A stretch of DNA of 47,464 bases, from the IMG/VR virus record IMGVR_UViG_3300006990_003274, positions 1 to 47,464 of that record. One strand, given 5' to 3'. The notes under the pieces were generated by a model. The model ran no database searches. It was not told the DNA's origin and saw nothing but the letters and a program-made list of their open reading frames with translations. The first letter of the stretch is position 1. Each line of letters starts with the position of its first letter. Of this stretch, positions 1 to 7,219 are shown one piece after another. This DNA is from a virus. The position numbers and the translations under genes were made by a program.

Positions 1-758
1 ATGTATTCACCTTCACGGCACCAGTGATGGTGTATGTCAAGAACCAATGCACATGTGTCGACGAGCTCGAGTGAGTGTTCGAGTCCCCATTTGTTTTCGT
101 CGTTCTCGATCGTGATACAGTTTCTCGCCTCCGGAGAAAGTCTGTTGTTGACTGCGTGTTTGATACCGGCTGGACCTTGCCTACCGGATATATGGACGTT
201 GCATTTAAAGTCTTGGAAGGTACGCCCGTATCCCATCCACCTGATGACATCGGTGTGATATTCAAATTCTTCTATGCTCCTCTCAACTATTTCTTCGTTG
301 TCGCTCGCAAGTACAGTAAATTGGCCTGGGTGCATCGATAGTCGGACATCGAGGGCTCTTGCTCTCTTACCGACGTTTGCAAAGTTACTTTCACAGTAGG
401 CACGTACATCGGGCTTCTGCCAAAAGTAAGACCAATCTTCTTGCGTATATACTGGTAACACATCGCTACCCAGTCTAAGCATACGTAGTTCATTTGGTAA
501 TCCTCCTACATAGGTAATAAGATTCATATACGATTGTATATTGTGAACCATGATATCCCACAACCGTTGTTCGGCAACTTCACGTGTTTGTCTGTTAAGC
601 CACTGTACTGTTGTGCTACGTGTATTTAGTGGTCGTTGAATTTCTTCTAGTAGTTTCTTTTTTTGTTCTTGGTCTGGATGCATATACTTGCAAGCAAAGC
701 CGATACGTTGCTGTTGTGATTTCACATAGTCTCCTGCTGTTGTAAATTTAAGATCCAT
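1..758 (-). CDS. uvsE: UV DNA damage endonuclease, partial (C-terminus off window)
   Basis: UvsE/UVDE-family endonuclease, which nicks DNA 5' of UV photoproducts and other lesions. I translated it directly: about 252 codons run from ATG at 758 to the left edge without a stop. Family-like segments are IGFACKYMHP near the N-terminus, RLSMHPGQFTVLAS in the middle, and ENDE followed by VLDIHHHW toward the cut end, supplying His/Glu/Asp metal ligands of the TIM-barrel fold. A consensus sigma70-type promoter sits about 65-95 bases upstream, inside the preceding gene. Photoproduct repair fits a surface-ocean phage. The C-terminal part is not visible. Confidence 0.88.
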   Translation of the reverse strand, partial: MDLKFTTAGDYVKSQQQRIGFACKYMHPDQEQKKKLLEEIQRPLNTRSTTVQWLNRQTREVAEQRLWDIMVHNIQSYMNLITYVGGLPNELRMLRLGSDVLPVYTQEDWSYFWQKPDVRAYCESNFANVGKRARALDVRLSMHPGQFTVLASDNEEIVERSIEEFEYHTDVIRWMGYGRTFQDFKCNVHISGRQGPAGIKHAVNNRLSPEARNCITIENDENKWGLEHSLELVDTCALVLDIHHHWCREGEY

Positions 759-774
759 AAGTTACCATTTTCTG

Positions 775-1467
775 TTATACATACGTTTTTAATATGTCCC
801 AAGTTTCGTTATAATCCTTTACATTATAGCATGTTCCCATATCGTTGTCAAGTATTATTTTCTTCAAAGGATAGTCGTTTCCTGCAGGATCCATACGATC
901 ACCAAAGAACACAAGTTCTTCGTCATCTATAAACTTAATTACTTGACTTTTATCTGATCCTTTTGGACCAATATCAATTCCTGTTTCACCACCTGCCATA
1001 GCAACAAGCTCAGGGAAGCGGAAGTTAAACTGTGCTACAATGTGTAGACGTTCTAAATTGTTTTCATCCCAATCAACATACTGTTTACGTTCATCCATTG
1101 TTGCATTACGTCCTACAACACTAAAGTTTATCATGCCAGGACGTTCTTCAATATGTTTACCTGTACGTAAATTAAAGTCACTTTGTTCTAATTTTTCTTC
1201 TAACCAATTTCTTGCTGTTACAGGTAACGTCCAGTCATTAGTATGCGTCTGCCTGCCATAAAAATTTACATCATTCCCATTACAATTAAAACTATACTTT
1301 GCACCAACAAACATATCTAAACCAACTTGTTCGATAGTTTTATCTCTATCACTTCCTGTTACAAAACAGTAGTTCTGTATATTTTCTTGGAACCACCATT
1401 TAAAAACATTATTAATTTCTCTACGGCTTGGAGTAAGTGTGCCGTCTACATCAAATACAAACATCAT
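775..1467 (-). CDS. Eukaryotic-type phosphomannomutase-like HAD phosphatase
   Basis: HAD-superfamily enzyme of about 230 residues resembling eukaryotic alpha-phosphomannomutase (mannose-6-P/mannose-1-P interconversion). The N-terminal FDVDGTLTPSR carries the nucleophile Asp6 and Asp8. Later come VTGSDRDKTIEQVG, NFSVVGRNATMDER (cap-domain substrate site), GGETGIDIGPKGSDKSQ and FFGDRMDPAGNDYPL, all in the order of that family. I place the start at ATG 1467, since AAAGGAG lies 8 bases upstream and the ATG overlaps the glycosyltransferase stop as ATGA; a longer reading from 1488 lacks this support. Translational coupling to a glycosyltransferase suggests sugar activation for surface glycans. A sugar phosphatase is possible instead. 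Confidence 0.75.
   Translation of the reverse strand: MMFVFDVDGTLTPSRREINNVFKWWFQENIQNYCFVTGSDRDKTIEQVGLDMFVGAKYSFNCNGNDVNFYGRQTHTNDWTLPVTARNWLEEKLEQSDFNLRTGKHIEERPGMINFSVVGRNATMDERKQYVDWDENNLERLHIVAQFNFRFPELVAMAGGETGIDIGPKGSDKSQVIKFIDDEELVFFGDRMDPAGNDYPLKKIILDNDMGTCYNVKDYNETWDILKTYV
823..851 (-). promoter_or_regulatory. Sigma70-type promoter for uvsE
   Basis: Minus strand TTGACA, 17-base spacer, TATAAT: a perfect consensus lying inside the phosphomannomutase gene and pointing at uvsE (start 758). It gives the repair gene transcription independent of the operon upstream. Confidence 0.8.
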
Positions 1468-2369
1468 TTCCAATTCTCCTTTACCCAATTATCTTCGCAT
1501 TGGTGTGGGTGTGGTTCACCATGGAATACTGCTACACATGTCTTTGGTAGTACTTTAGGATCTTTCTTTTCTCTAAAGTTACGAGGTTGATTGTGTAATT
1601 TAACTAAATCGTTTCTATCACGCATTTCCCATTTGTAACTTAGAATCCATTCGTCTGGCCAAAATGCCCAGTCCTTTCTATTAGGTCCTACTTCAGCAAA
1701 AATCCAATCTTGGTCTCCGTGGAATCTACGCATATTCATTGCATGATCTTTCATGAAGTTGTCAAATACATATCCCATTGAACATGATTTTAGTCTAAAG
1801 ATACTGCTGTTCATTCTGCTCCAATCAGATCGTAATGAACGATTGAAGTCACGTATAATACAAAACTTATCAGGTTGATGTGTAAACAACTTATCAATAT
1901 TTGCATTAATAACAATATCTAAATCCATGTACAGTAAAGTACCATCAAGAGGAAAATTCTTGTCAAAGAACATAGGCTTGTACCACCAACCTGACACACC
2001 AATCTCCTTTAGTGTAATGGTTTTGATATTTGCATCAATACCACGTAGGTCGTCTGTAAAGCAAACAAATTCAAAAGGCACTGTTAAATGTCTTTTGCAC
2101 ATGTTGTGAAGTTTATTGACATACTCTGATGAGTACTTACTGCCATGTTTTAAACAAACTACATAATTTTTAGTATCTTGATTATGTACTTCGATAGTAG
2201 AGCTTACCGTTGGCTCTTGCGGAGGTATTACGGCCTCAACCGGGGGACTGCTTTTTGCTAATTTTTCTTGTGCTTTCTCAGCTCGTCGTTGATCTTTTTC
2301 AGCTCTCCTAGCCGCACGAACAATATTCCATTGTGCTTTAGTGTACTGACTTTTATCAACCTTGGCCAA
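1464..2369 (-). CDS. Glycosyltransferase with basic N-terminal extension
   Basis: 301-residue protein with a GT-A/GT8-like core. Residues 1-45 are a Lys/Arg/Glu-rich, probably helical extension followed by a Pro-rich linker to about 60. The core begins at NYVVCLKHGSKY and has the metal-binding DxD in LYMDLDIVINA, with GDQDWIF and WILSYKWEMR downstream. Such transferases are common in marine T4-like phages and may modify host or virion glycans, or DNA bases. The acceptor cannot be inferred. Its stop overlaps the start of the phosphomannomutase-like gene by four bases. Confidence 0.72.
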   Translation of the reverse strand: MAKVDKSQYTKAQWNIVRAARRAEKDQRRAEKAQEKLAKSSPPVEAVIPPQEPTVSSTIEVHNQDTKNYVVCLKHGSKYSSEYVNKLHNMCKRHLTVPFEFVCFTDDLRGIDANIKTITLKEIGVSGWWYKPMFFDKNFPLDGTLLYMDLDIVINANIDKLFTHQPDKFCIIRDFNRSLRSDWSRMNSSIFRLKSCSMGYVFDNFMKDHAMNMRRFHGDQDWIFAEVGPNRKDWAFWPDEWILSYKWEMRDRNDLVKLHNQPRNFREKKDPKVLPKTCVAVFHGEPHPHQCEDNWVKENWK

Positions 2370-2371
2370 TT

Positions 2372-2821
2372 TTATGCCTCGTATATTGCCGAGTTAGCGC
2401 CGTGTTCTGCACATTCAACTCTTACAACATAACAACGGTTATCACTTTGTTCTCTAATTAGTTTGTCTGCAAAGTTAAAAGCATGTTCTGCAAACTTCTC
2501 TGCACCAACACCATCAAAGACTCTAATCTCTGCAAGGTCAAGTGCTTCAAGTTGCTCCATTACATCCATGTGCGGATCTTTTTTGTCAACTGCTACTTTA
2601 TGATCAAAGTTATCTTCAAGCCATGCTTTGATTTGTTTTAGTCCACCAAAGTCTACTGCCCAGTTCTTGTTATCTAATTCATCACATCCAAAAGTAAATG
2701 TAAATGCTAGACTGTAACCATGTAACAAATGACAGTGTGAATGACCTGCGTTTGGTTGTCTAAAGACGGCACTCAACCCAATGTTGTGTCCGTAATGTTT
2801 TGTGCTATAATGTTTTCCCAT
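2372..2821 (-). CDS. queD: QueD / 6-pyruvoyl-tetrahydropterin synthase homologue with altered zinc site
   Basis: 149-residue member of the QueD/PTPS family; QueD makes 6-carboxy-tetrahydropterin on the route to preQ0, preQ1 and queuosine. The catalytic Cys (C30 in CHLLHGY), the Asp-His pair (NFDHKV) and the C-terminal Glu (VECAEHGANSAIYE) are visible. Against E. coli QueD, two of the three zinc histidines look changed: the AAH position reads AVF (Phe20) and the second His of HGH is Tyr36. Nearby His27, 29 and 31 might compensate. SD TAGGAG precedes the ATG by 6 bases. It has its own promoter and a 13-codon upstream ORF. Confidence 0.8.
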   Translation of the reverse strand: MGKHYSTKHYGHNIGLSAVFRQPNAGHSHCHLLHGYSLAFTFTFGCDELDNKNWAVDFGGLKQIKAWLEDNFDHKVAVDKKDPHMDVMEQLEALDLAEIRVFDGVGAEKFAEHAFNFADKLIREQSDNRCYVVRVECAEHGANSAIYEA

Positions 2822-2830
2822 TATGTTCTC

Positions 2831-2872
2831 CTATAAGTATAACGGCGGAGTATTTAAAGAGGGTCGACGCAT
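2831..2872 (-). CDS. 13-codon upstream ORF in the queD leader
   Basis: Reads MRRPSLNTPPLYL. An AGAGGA Shine-Dalgarno precedes its ATG by about 4 bases. Its TAG stop is part of the TAGGAG SD of queD, so ribosomes finishing here would be placed to start queD. The Pro-Pro pair could slow translation. It may be a leader peptide, or chance given its length. Confidence 0.35.
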   Translation of the reverse strand: MRRPSLNTPPLYL

Positions 2873-2896
2873 AAAGTCCTCTGTGTTAATGTACTT

Positions 2897-2925
2897 ATTA
2901 TACTACAAATTGTTTAGCGTGTCAA
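2897..2925 (-). promoter_or_regulatory. Sigma70-type promoter for queD
   Basis: Minus strand TTGACA, 17 bases, TATAAT, overlapping the last codons of the upstream gene. The transcription start would be near 2890, about 70 bases ahead of queD. Confidence 0.82.
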
Positions 2926-3457
2926 GTGAAACATTATCCAATTTCCACTCTTTTGGCAGTTGCCAATCAGCTGTATTGTATATTCTAAATGTTGTCTTTG
3001 GAAACCATTCGAACACTTTGGCTATTTGATATATCCAATAACTGTGATCAACGGCATGTGAGTCAGCACTACTGTATCCTTCTGTGCCTTTGTATATATT
3101 ATTAACTTTATTATTAGTACTATATAGATCAAATCCTATAACATTAATTTTATTGTCAAGTGTTGCACCTAGAAGTAATGCGTAAGGTCCACTGCCCCAA
3201 TGAAAGGGATCATCCATTCTTTGTGTACCTTTTTCAATTAAACTAGGTAATGCTAATACACCTAATTCTTTGTTCCAACGTTGCCTAGTGTATATATTTT
3301 TGTGATGTGTTAGTGCTTGTTTAACCATACGCTTGTCGCAACATACTAGATGCTGTACATAATGATCTCTAAAGATTGCATTACAGCCTATTTTTTCTTG
3401 ATATATTTTGTCAAGAGGTATACTACTACGGCTAGATCCGTTTCCAATTACTAACAT
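2903..3457 (-). CDS. Hypothetical protein, possibly glycosyltransferase-like Rossmann fold
   Basis: 184 residues, not securely recognised. It opens with MLVIGNGSSR, a glycine-rich strand-loop like a nucleotide-sugar site. HWGSGPYALLLGA and NVIGFDLYSTNN follow in the middle, a pattern seen in DUF115/sialyltransferase-like phage proteins. No signal peptide or membrane segment is present. No clear SD precedes the ATG, which is 9 bases after the stop of the upstream gene, so translation is probably coupled. Calling it a sugar transferase is an inference from fold-like motifs only. Confidence 0.45.
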   Translation of the reverse strand: MLVIGNGSSRSSIPLDKIYQEKIGCNAIFRDHYVQHLVCCDKRMVKQALTHHKNIYTRQRWNKELGVLALPSLIEKGTQRMDDPFHWGSGPYALLLGATLDNKINVIGFDLYSTNNKVNNIYKGTEGYSSADSHAVDHSYWIYQIAKVFEWFPKTTFRIYNTADWQLPKEWKLDNVSLDTLNNL

Positions 3458-3465
3458 AAATTTAT

Positions 3466-3945
3466 TTAGCGGGGGTCTACTTTTAGATAGATGTTATCGA
3501 ACTCTTGCTTTTTGTGTGTTTTAAATATCAAGTGTACACATGTAAACTCGCCTGTCATACTAACACGATACTCGCCACCATGTACCATATCATCAGGCAC
3601 TTTCATATGCCAACCATTTTCAACTCGCTCGCCTGGTGCTGTGTTTTGCACATAGCGTTTTGTAAATGTGTTTAGTTGATGTGAGTGTGAGCCGTCTGTT
3701 GCGTATGCTACACCATATGCGGCTGTGCTGTTGCATTCGTAACGCTTTGATCCTACCATGTAGAACTCTATGTCTTGGTCTGCTGTTACTGGATTGTTTG
3801 TTACGCTTATTTCTGTATCTGTAAACACAAATGCATTGTCAAAGCTCATGTACATTATACCTAACGATATAATTGTTACCATACTAAGTCCGCTTATCAG
3901 ATTTAGTATTGCTTTTTTTAATATAAATTTTCTATTACTGTTCAT
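3466..3945 (-). CDS. Hypothetical membrane-anchored periplasmic protein
   Basis: 159 residues. A basic N-terminus (NSNRKFILKK) is followed by one hydrophobic helix at about 15-35, giving a type II anchor or uncleaved signal. The rest is a beta-rich exported domain with two cysteines (Cys73 and one near residue 137) and many His/Tyr/Thr. It overlaps the upstream membrane-protein gene by 11 bases, so the two are probably coupled and share control by the upstream riboswitch-like element. Function unknown. Confidence 0.6.
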   Translation of the reverse strand: MNSNRKFILKKAILNLISGLSMVTIISLGIMYMSFDNAFVFTDTEISVTNNPVTADQDIEFYMVGSKRYECNSTAAYGVAYATDGSHSHQLNTFTKRYVQNTAPGERVENGWHMKVPDDMVHGGEYRVSMTGEFTCVHLIFKTHKKQEFDNIYLKVDPR

Positions 3946-4252
3946 TTCTAAGTTCCTGTACTTCTCTAGAAACTGCTTTAAATTCGCTTCGTACTTCAGA
4001 CAAGTTCTTACTAGCTCTATTTAGCGTCTTTACTAGTTGTCTTATCGTGTAAATTGTCCAGAACCACCACGTTACTGCTGTTACAGCAAATAGCCCTAAC
4101 CCTACATAAAATGCTTGTTCAAAATTAATTACACCTGTAGCAACTAAGATTCCGGCAACCACCAGAAAAATAGTAGGGACTATCCTTGCGAATGTATCCC
4201 ATCTCTCGACTTGGGCTTCTATTTGTTTTTCGTTTAATTCCATAATCTTCAT
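3935..4252 (-). CDS. Small two-TM membrane protein behind a preQ1-I-like element
   Basis: 105 residues: a short charged N-terminus, two hydrophobic helices at about 25-42 and 46-68 separated by a tight turn, then a charged coiled-coil-like tail to the end. A holin-like or structural membrane role is possible, and no family is recognised. Its ATG is 4 bases after AAAAGG, the SD that forms the 3' tail of a candidate preQ1-I aptamer, so translation may respond to preQ1. ATG at 4243 is an alternative start. Confidence 0.6.
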   Translation of the reverse strand: MKIMELNEKQIEAQVERWDTFARIVPTIFLVVAGILVATGVINFEQAFYVGLGLFAVTAVTWWFWTIYTIRQLVKTLNRASKNLSEVRSEFKAVSREVQELRNEQ

Positions 4253-4255
4253 TCT

Positions 4256-4289
4256 GCCTTTTGTTATCGGAGGCTCGTGGCGAACTCCG
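4256..4289 (-). promoter_or_regulatory. Candidate preQ1-I riboswitch masking an SD
   Basis: On the minus strand: P1 arm CGGAG (4289-4285), loop TTCGCCACGAGC, P1 arm CTCCG (4272-4268), A-rich tail ATAACAAAA, then GGC (4258-4256), which can pair with GCC of the loop to make an H-type pseudoknot. Spacing matches the known preQ1-I layout: P1 of 5 bp, UUC, three P2 bases, five bases, then the ligand-pairing C just before P1 closes. GG of the tail belongs to the SD AAAAGG, so ligand binding would hide the ribosome site. A separate small hairpin (ATGAC/GTCAT) lies just upstream at about 4299-4314. Confidence 0.6.
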
Positions 4290-4358
4290 TGTTACTCATG
4301 ACTTTAGTGTCATAACGCATACTATTTAATACTTTCTAAGGGTTGATTAAATTGGAAC

Positions 4359-4778
4359 TTAACCTGATATTGCACCAAAAGATCTCCACTCACCTGGAGT
4401 ACCAGTTCTAACACAAATCCAACCTAAGTTGCCGCCTGGGGTAGGTGCATCATGCCATACAATATCACCTTGATTGTAAAGACCAATAGTTGGGATACCG
4501 TCACCAACTTCCATCTTTTTGTTTTGAAACTTAACAGGTCCGTTAGTTTCTAATGCTACGCCATTTGATACTGCTGAAACACCAATTCCTACATTACCTT
4601 CAAATACTGTGTTTGAAGATCCTTGTACTTTAAGTGTGCCGCCGCCATCAATAATAAGTCTTGATGTTGTATCGTCTCCAGCGATTTGATTGATTGATAG
4701 AAGTGCATTACCTAAACTGTTTAGACCTTCTTTAATTGCAAGAACGTTCTCTGCACTTATGTTTACTAATGCTGTCAT
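4359..4778 (-). CDS. Tail-fibre-associated protein
   Basis: 139 residues from ATG 4778, which overlaps the preceding fibre gene's stop as ATGA. It reads like the distal part of a marine myovirus fibre: a helical N-terminus (MTALVNISAENVLAI), a repeated-strand middle (VFEGNVGIGVS), and a C-terminal NQGDIVWHDAPTPGGNLGWICVRTGTPG shared in pattern with the end of the upstream gene (NQGDIVYDTNP, GWVCVESGAPG). The two therefore seem to be paralogous fibre tips. Likely role in host recognition. Confidence 0.72.
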   Translation of the reverse strand: MTALVNISAENVLAIKEGLNSLGNALLSINQIAGDDTTSRLIIDGGGTLKVQGSSNTVFEGNVGIGVSAVSNGVALETNGPVKFQNKKMEVGDGIPTIGLYNQGDIVWHDAPTPGGNLGWICVRTGTPGEWRSFGAISG

Positions 4779-5842
4779 GCTTCTATCTTCCCAAATTGTT
4801 TCCATGTACCAGGTGCACCACTTTCTACACATACCCAACCCATAAAGCCTCCTGCTTGTGGATTAGTATCGTATACAATATCACCTTGGTTGTTGTTTCC
4901 TGTAGTAGGCATTTCGTTACCTACTGCTAATCTTTTGTCTGCAAATCTAATTGCGCCTGCTACTTGTAAATCTACATCGTCACCTGGATACTGTACTTTA
5001 ATACCTAGTGTGCCTTTTACTTCAACACCGCCTTGTTCTTTAATAACAATACGTTCTTTGTTGTCTGTAATTAGACTCATTTTACTTGTAGTATATGCAC
5101 CTACTCTAATATGATCAAACTCAGGATCAACTACAAACTCTGCTTCGTTACTTGCTACACTTAATTGTGCATTAGGTGCTTCAGCACCAATAGCAAAACG
5201 CATTGTTCCACTATCGTATGTAACAAATTCGTCAACACTTAGATCGCCTGCTATACGTAGACTGTTTAATGTTCCTACAGTTTCAAGTTCACTGTGCTTA
5301 ACAGTAACACCTAACTTGTCTGCACTTAGTACAGGAATATTATCAATTTCAATTACTGCATTTCTATGTAGGTCAATTGTATTACTAATGTAGAATCTAT
5401 CTCCACGCCATACAATTTGTTTAGTTGCTTCACCGTCTTGTCTCCATTGCATACCCATCATGTCAATGGTTCCGCCTTGAGCAGTAAAGTCAATATTTTG
5501 TGTAACTTTTTGTGTTGAACTTAGTTCTTCAACGTGTAGTTTGCCAGCAGTGAGAGTTCCCTGCACATTTAATGCTCCACTTACGTCAATGTCGCCTATT
5601 AGGCTATCAACGTCCATACTACCTACAGTAATCAAATCATCTTCTACAAGCAAACTAGTTCTAGTTGCTTTGTCATTGATACCTGTACTTCTAAGTAGTG
5701 TAATTTTACCGCCATGCACTGCATTACCGCTAATACTGTTTACAGTTGCGGGTGGCATTTCTGCGGCTTGTGTGTTTGCTATGGTCTCAACAGTCGTTGC
5801 TAGACGTGCGAGGCCTTCTCTTATATTATCTATCTGGCTCAT
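4775..5842 (-). CDS. Tail-fibre protein
   Basis: About 355 residues. A short helical N-terminus (MSQIDNIREGLARLATTVETI) leads into beta-rich fibre sequence and ends with the NQGDIVYDTNPQAGGFMGWVCVESGAPGTW-type motif. I prefer ATG 5842 because a GATAAATA late-promoter-like element ends 5 bases before it. TTG 5857, overlapping the upstream TGA as TTGA with GAAGG nearby, is an in-frame alternative. Likely part of the host-recognition apparatus. Confidence 0.72.
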   Translation of the reverse strand: MSQIDNIREGLARLATTVETIANTQAAEMPPATVNSISGNAVHGGKITLLRSTGINDKATRTSLLVEDDLITVGSMDVDSLIGDIDVSGALNVQGTLTAGKLHVEELSSTQKVTQNIDFTAQGGTIDMMGMQWRQDGEATKQIVWRGDRFYISNTIDLHRNAVIEIDNIPVLSADKLGVTVKHSELETVGTLNSLRIAGDLSVDEFVTYDSGTMRFAIGAEAPNAQLSVASNEAEFVVDPEFDHIRVGAYTTSKMSLITDNKERIVIKEQGGVEVKGTLGIKVQYPGDDVDLQVAGAIRFADKRLAVGNEMPTTGNNNQGDIVYDTNPQAGGFMGWVCVESGAPGTWKQFGKIEA

Positions 5843-5847
5843 GTAAG

Positions 5848-5855
5848 TATTTATC
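5848..5855 (-). promoter_or_regulatory. T4-late-type promoter element before tail fibre
   Basis: GATAAATA followed by CTTAC and ATG. With T4 late geometry (element ending at -6), the transcript would begin at the A of the start codon, giving a leaderless message. Confidence 0.45.
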
Positions 5856-7161
5856 AACTTACCTTCAGAAGCACTGTATCCGCATTTATCCTACCGTTAA
5901 GTTTAATGTCTACAGCATTGATATCTTCTAAGAATGTACGTAGTTTAACCTTGCCTGCCTCTTTAAACTCTTTAAGTTTTTCTTCAGGCTTACGCATTGT
6001 CTTTTGAATACTTTCTGTTTCATTAAATCCAATAATAGTAGTACCTTTTACACTAAGTCCACTACCTTCACGTTGCATACCTTGCGGATCTATGTTCTTA
6101 GCAACATACTTACCAATCTTACGTGTCTTAACATTAAACACCCAAAGCTCATTTGCATAGATAATTTCTATTGGATTAATACTTGCAAGACTGTTCTTAT
6201 TGTCCACTTTGCAATATTTTAACTTCTCAACTAGTTTCTCAGCACTCTTAGGCTTACGTTTTCTAGTCTTACGTGTTGCTTTACTTGTATCAACTACTAG
6301 TTGGCAAGCCATTTGTATATTGCCCATTGCTTCTAATATTTTTTTAACATCATCTTTGTTAAGATGTGCATATGCTTCTTTGAGTTGTTCCAACATGTCT
6401 TGTGCATGTTCGTCCATCTTTGCAATTTTAGCCTTACTAGGATAGTTCAATAGTTCTGTGTACTCTGATATTTCATCATCATAGAAACTAGATATTCTAC
6501 GTGCATGAGCTTGTGTTACACCAAAGTTTTGAAAGTGTTGTTTAAAATTAAACCCTTTAGGGTCAAATGACTTTGGGTCTGTTATCCACCCATCTAACCA
6601 TTCTTCAATTTCTTCTGATTGAATATTTACTTGCTCACGTATACGTTCTTGTATAGTAGGTTGATGTACTTTTGCTTTTTCTTCTTCTACTTCTTTCTTT
6701 TGTGTAAGTAGATATTCGCCTTGTGATATTGCTTCTACAATACGTTTCTTTAAGAATACACTAGCAGGAGCAACATCGCCCATTGTTCCAGCAAGTGTTT
6801 GCCAGTAGTCGTCATGCTTCTTATTGTAGTCAGGCATTCCTGCCATTAATAGTTTAGCAGTAATGCTACCTGTAATGCTTAATGCATGTGTTGGTGCGGC
6901 CCTAACTGCTTTAATTTGTTCTTTTGTATAACCTTCTTTAGTCATCCAACCTGAAACTGCTGGATATAAGTCTGCAGGTTTATAATTCTCGTAATACCAT
7001 GCTCGTGCATGTTGACTGGCTTTGTGAAACTGCTCTCCAGTCCATTCTTCCCAACCGTCCCAACTAGGTTCAGTAAGTTTATTGCCTCGTTTAATACGTG
7101 GTGCACCACGGGGAGCCTTCTTTTTAACAGCTCTACCTGTGATCTTATTTACTCTAGCCAT
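5854..7161 (-). CDS. Conserved phage protein of unknown function
   Basis: 435 residues. The first 30 residues are very basic (KKKAPRGAPRIKRGNK), then come Trp-rich helices (WDGWEEWTGEQF) and a helical central region with charged stretches (KKEVEEEKAKV, RKTRKRKPKSAEK). The C-terminal third is beta-rich and basic (IIYANELWVFNVKTRKIGKYV). The pattern suggests nucleic-acid or virion-scaffold binding, but I recognise no named family. GAGGAG precedes the ATG, and a sigma70-type promoter lies 25-55 bases upstream. Confidence 0.6.
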   Translation of the reverse strand: MARVNKITGRAVKKKAPRGAPRIKRGNKLTEPSWDGWEEWTGEQFHKASQHARAWYYENYKPADLYPAVSGWMTKEGYTKEQIKAVRAAPTHALSITGSITAKLLMAGMPDYNKKHDDYWQTLAGTMGDVAPASVFLKKRIVEAISQGEYLLTQKKEVEEEKAKVHQPTIQERIREQVNIQSEEIEEWLDGWITDPKSFDPKGFNFKQHFQNFGVTQAHARRISSFYDDEISEYTELLNYPSKAKIAKMDEHAQDMLEQLKEAYAHLNKDDVKKILEAMGNIQMACQLVVDTSKATRKTRKRKPKSAEKLVEKLKYCKVDNKNSLASINPIEIIYANELWVFNVKTRKIGKYVAKNIDPQGMQREGSGLSVKGTTIIGFNETESIQKTMRKPEEKLKEFKEAGKVKLRTFLEDINAVDIKLNGRINADTVLLKVS

Positions 7162-7187
7162 GTGCCACTCCTCTAATGTGTATAAAC

Positions 7188-7216
7188 AGTATATAGCCGA
7201 CTTAACAAAAAGTCAA
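7188..7216 (-). promoter_or_regulatory. Sigma70-type promoter
   Basis: TTGACT, 17 bases, TATACT; the -35 is followed by TTTTTG, a flank shared with several other promoters of this window. It drives the 435-residue gene. Confidence 0.75.
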
Positions 7217-7219
7217 GCA

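Noticed and set aside
2853-2888. Second preQ1-I-like stem before queD (AGAGG/CCTCT)
   Set aside because: The stem pairs, but the 15-base loop lacks the TTC start and there is no A-rich tail with pairing to the loop. A 13-codon ORF explains the sequence better.
4299-4314. Hairpin ATGAC/GTCAT as a terminator after the tail-fibre gene
   Set aside because: Short stem and no T-run on the minus strand; it may only be a helper of the adjacent riboswitch-like element.
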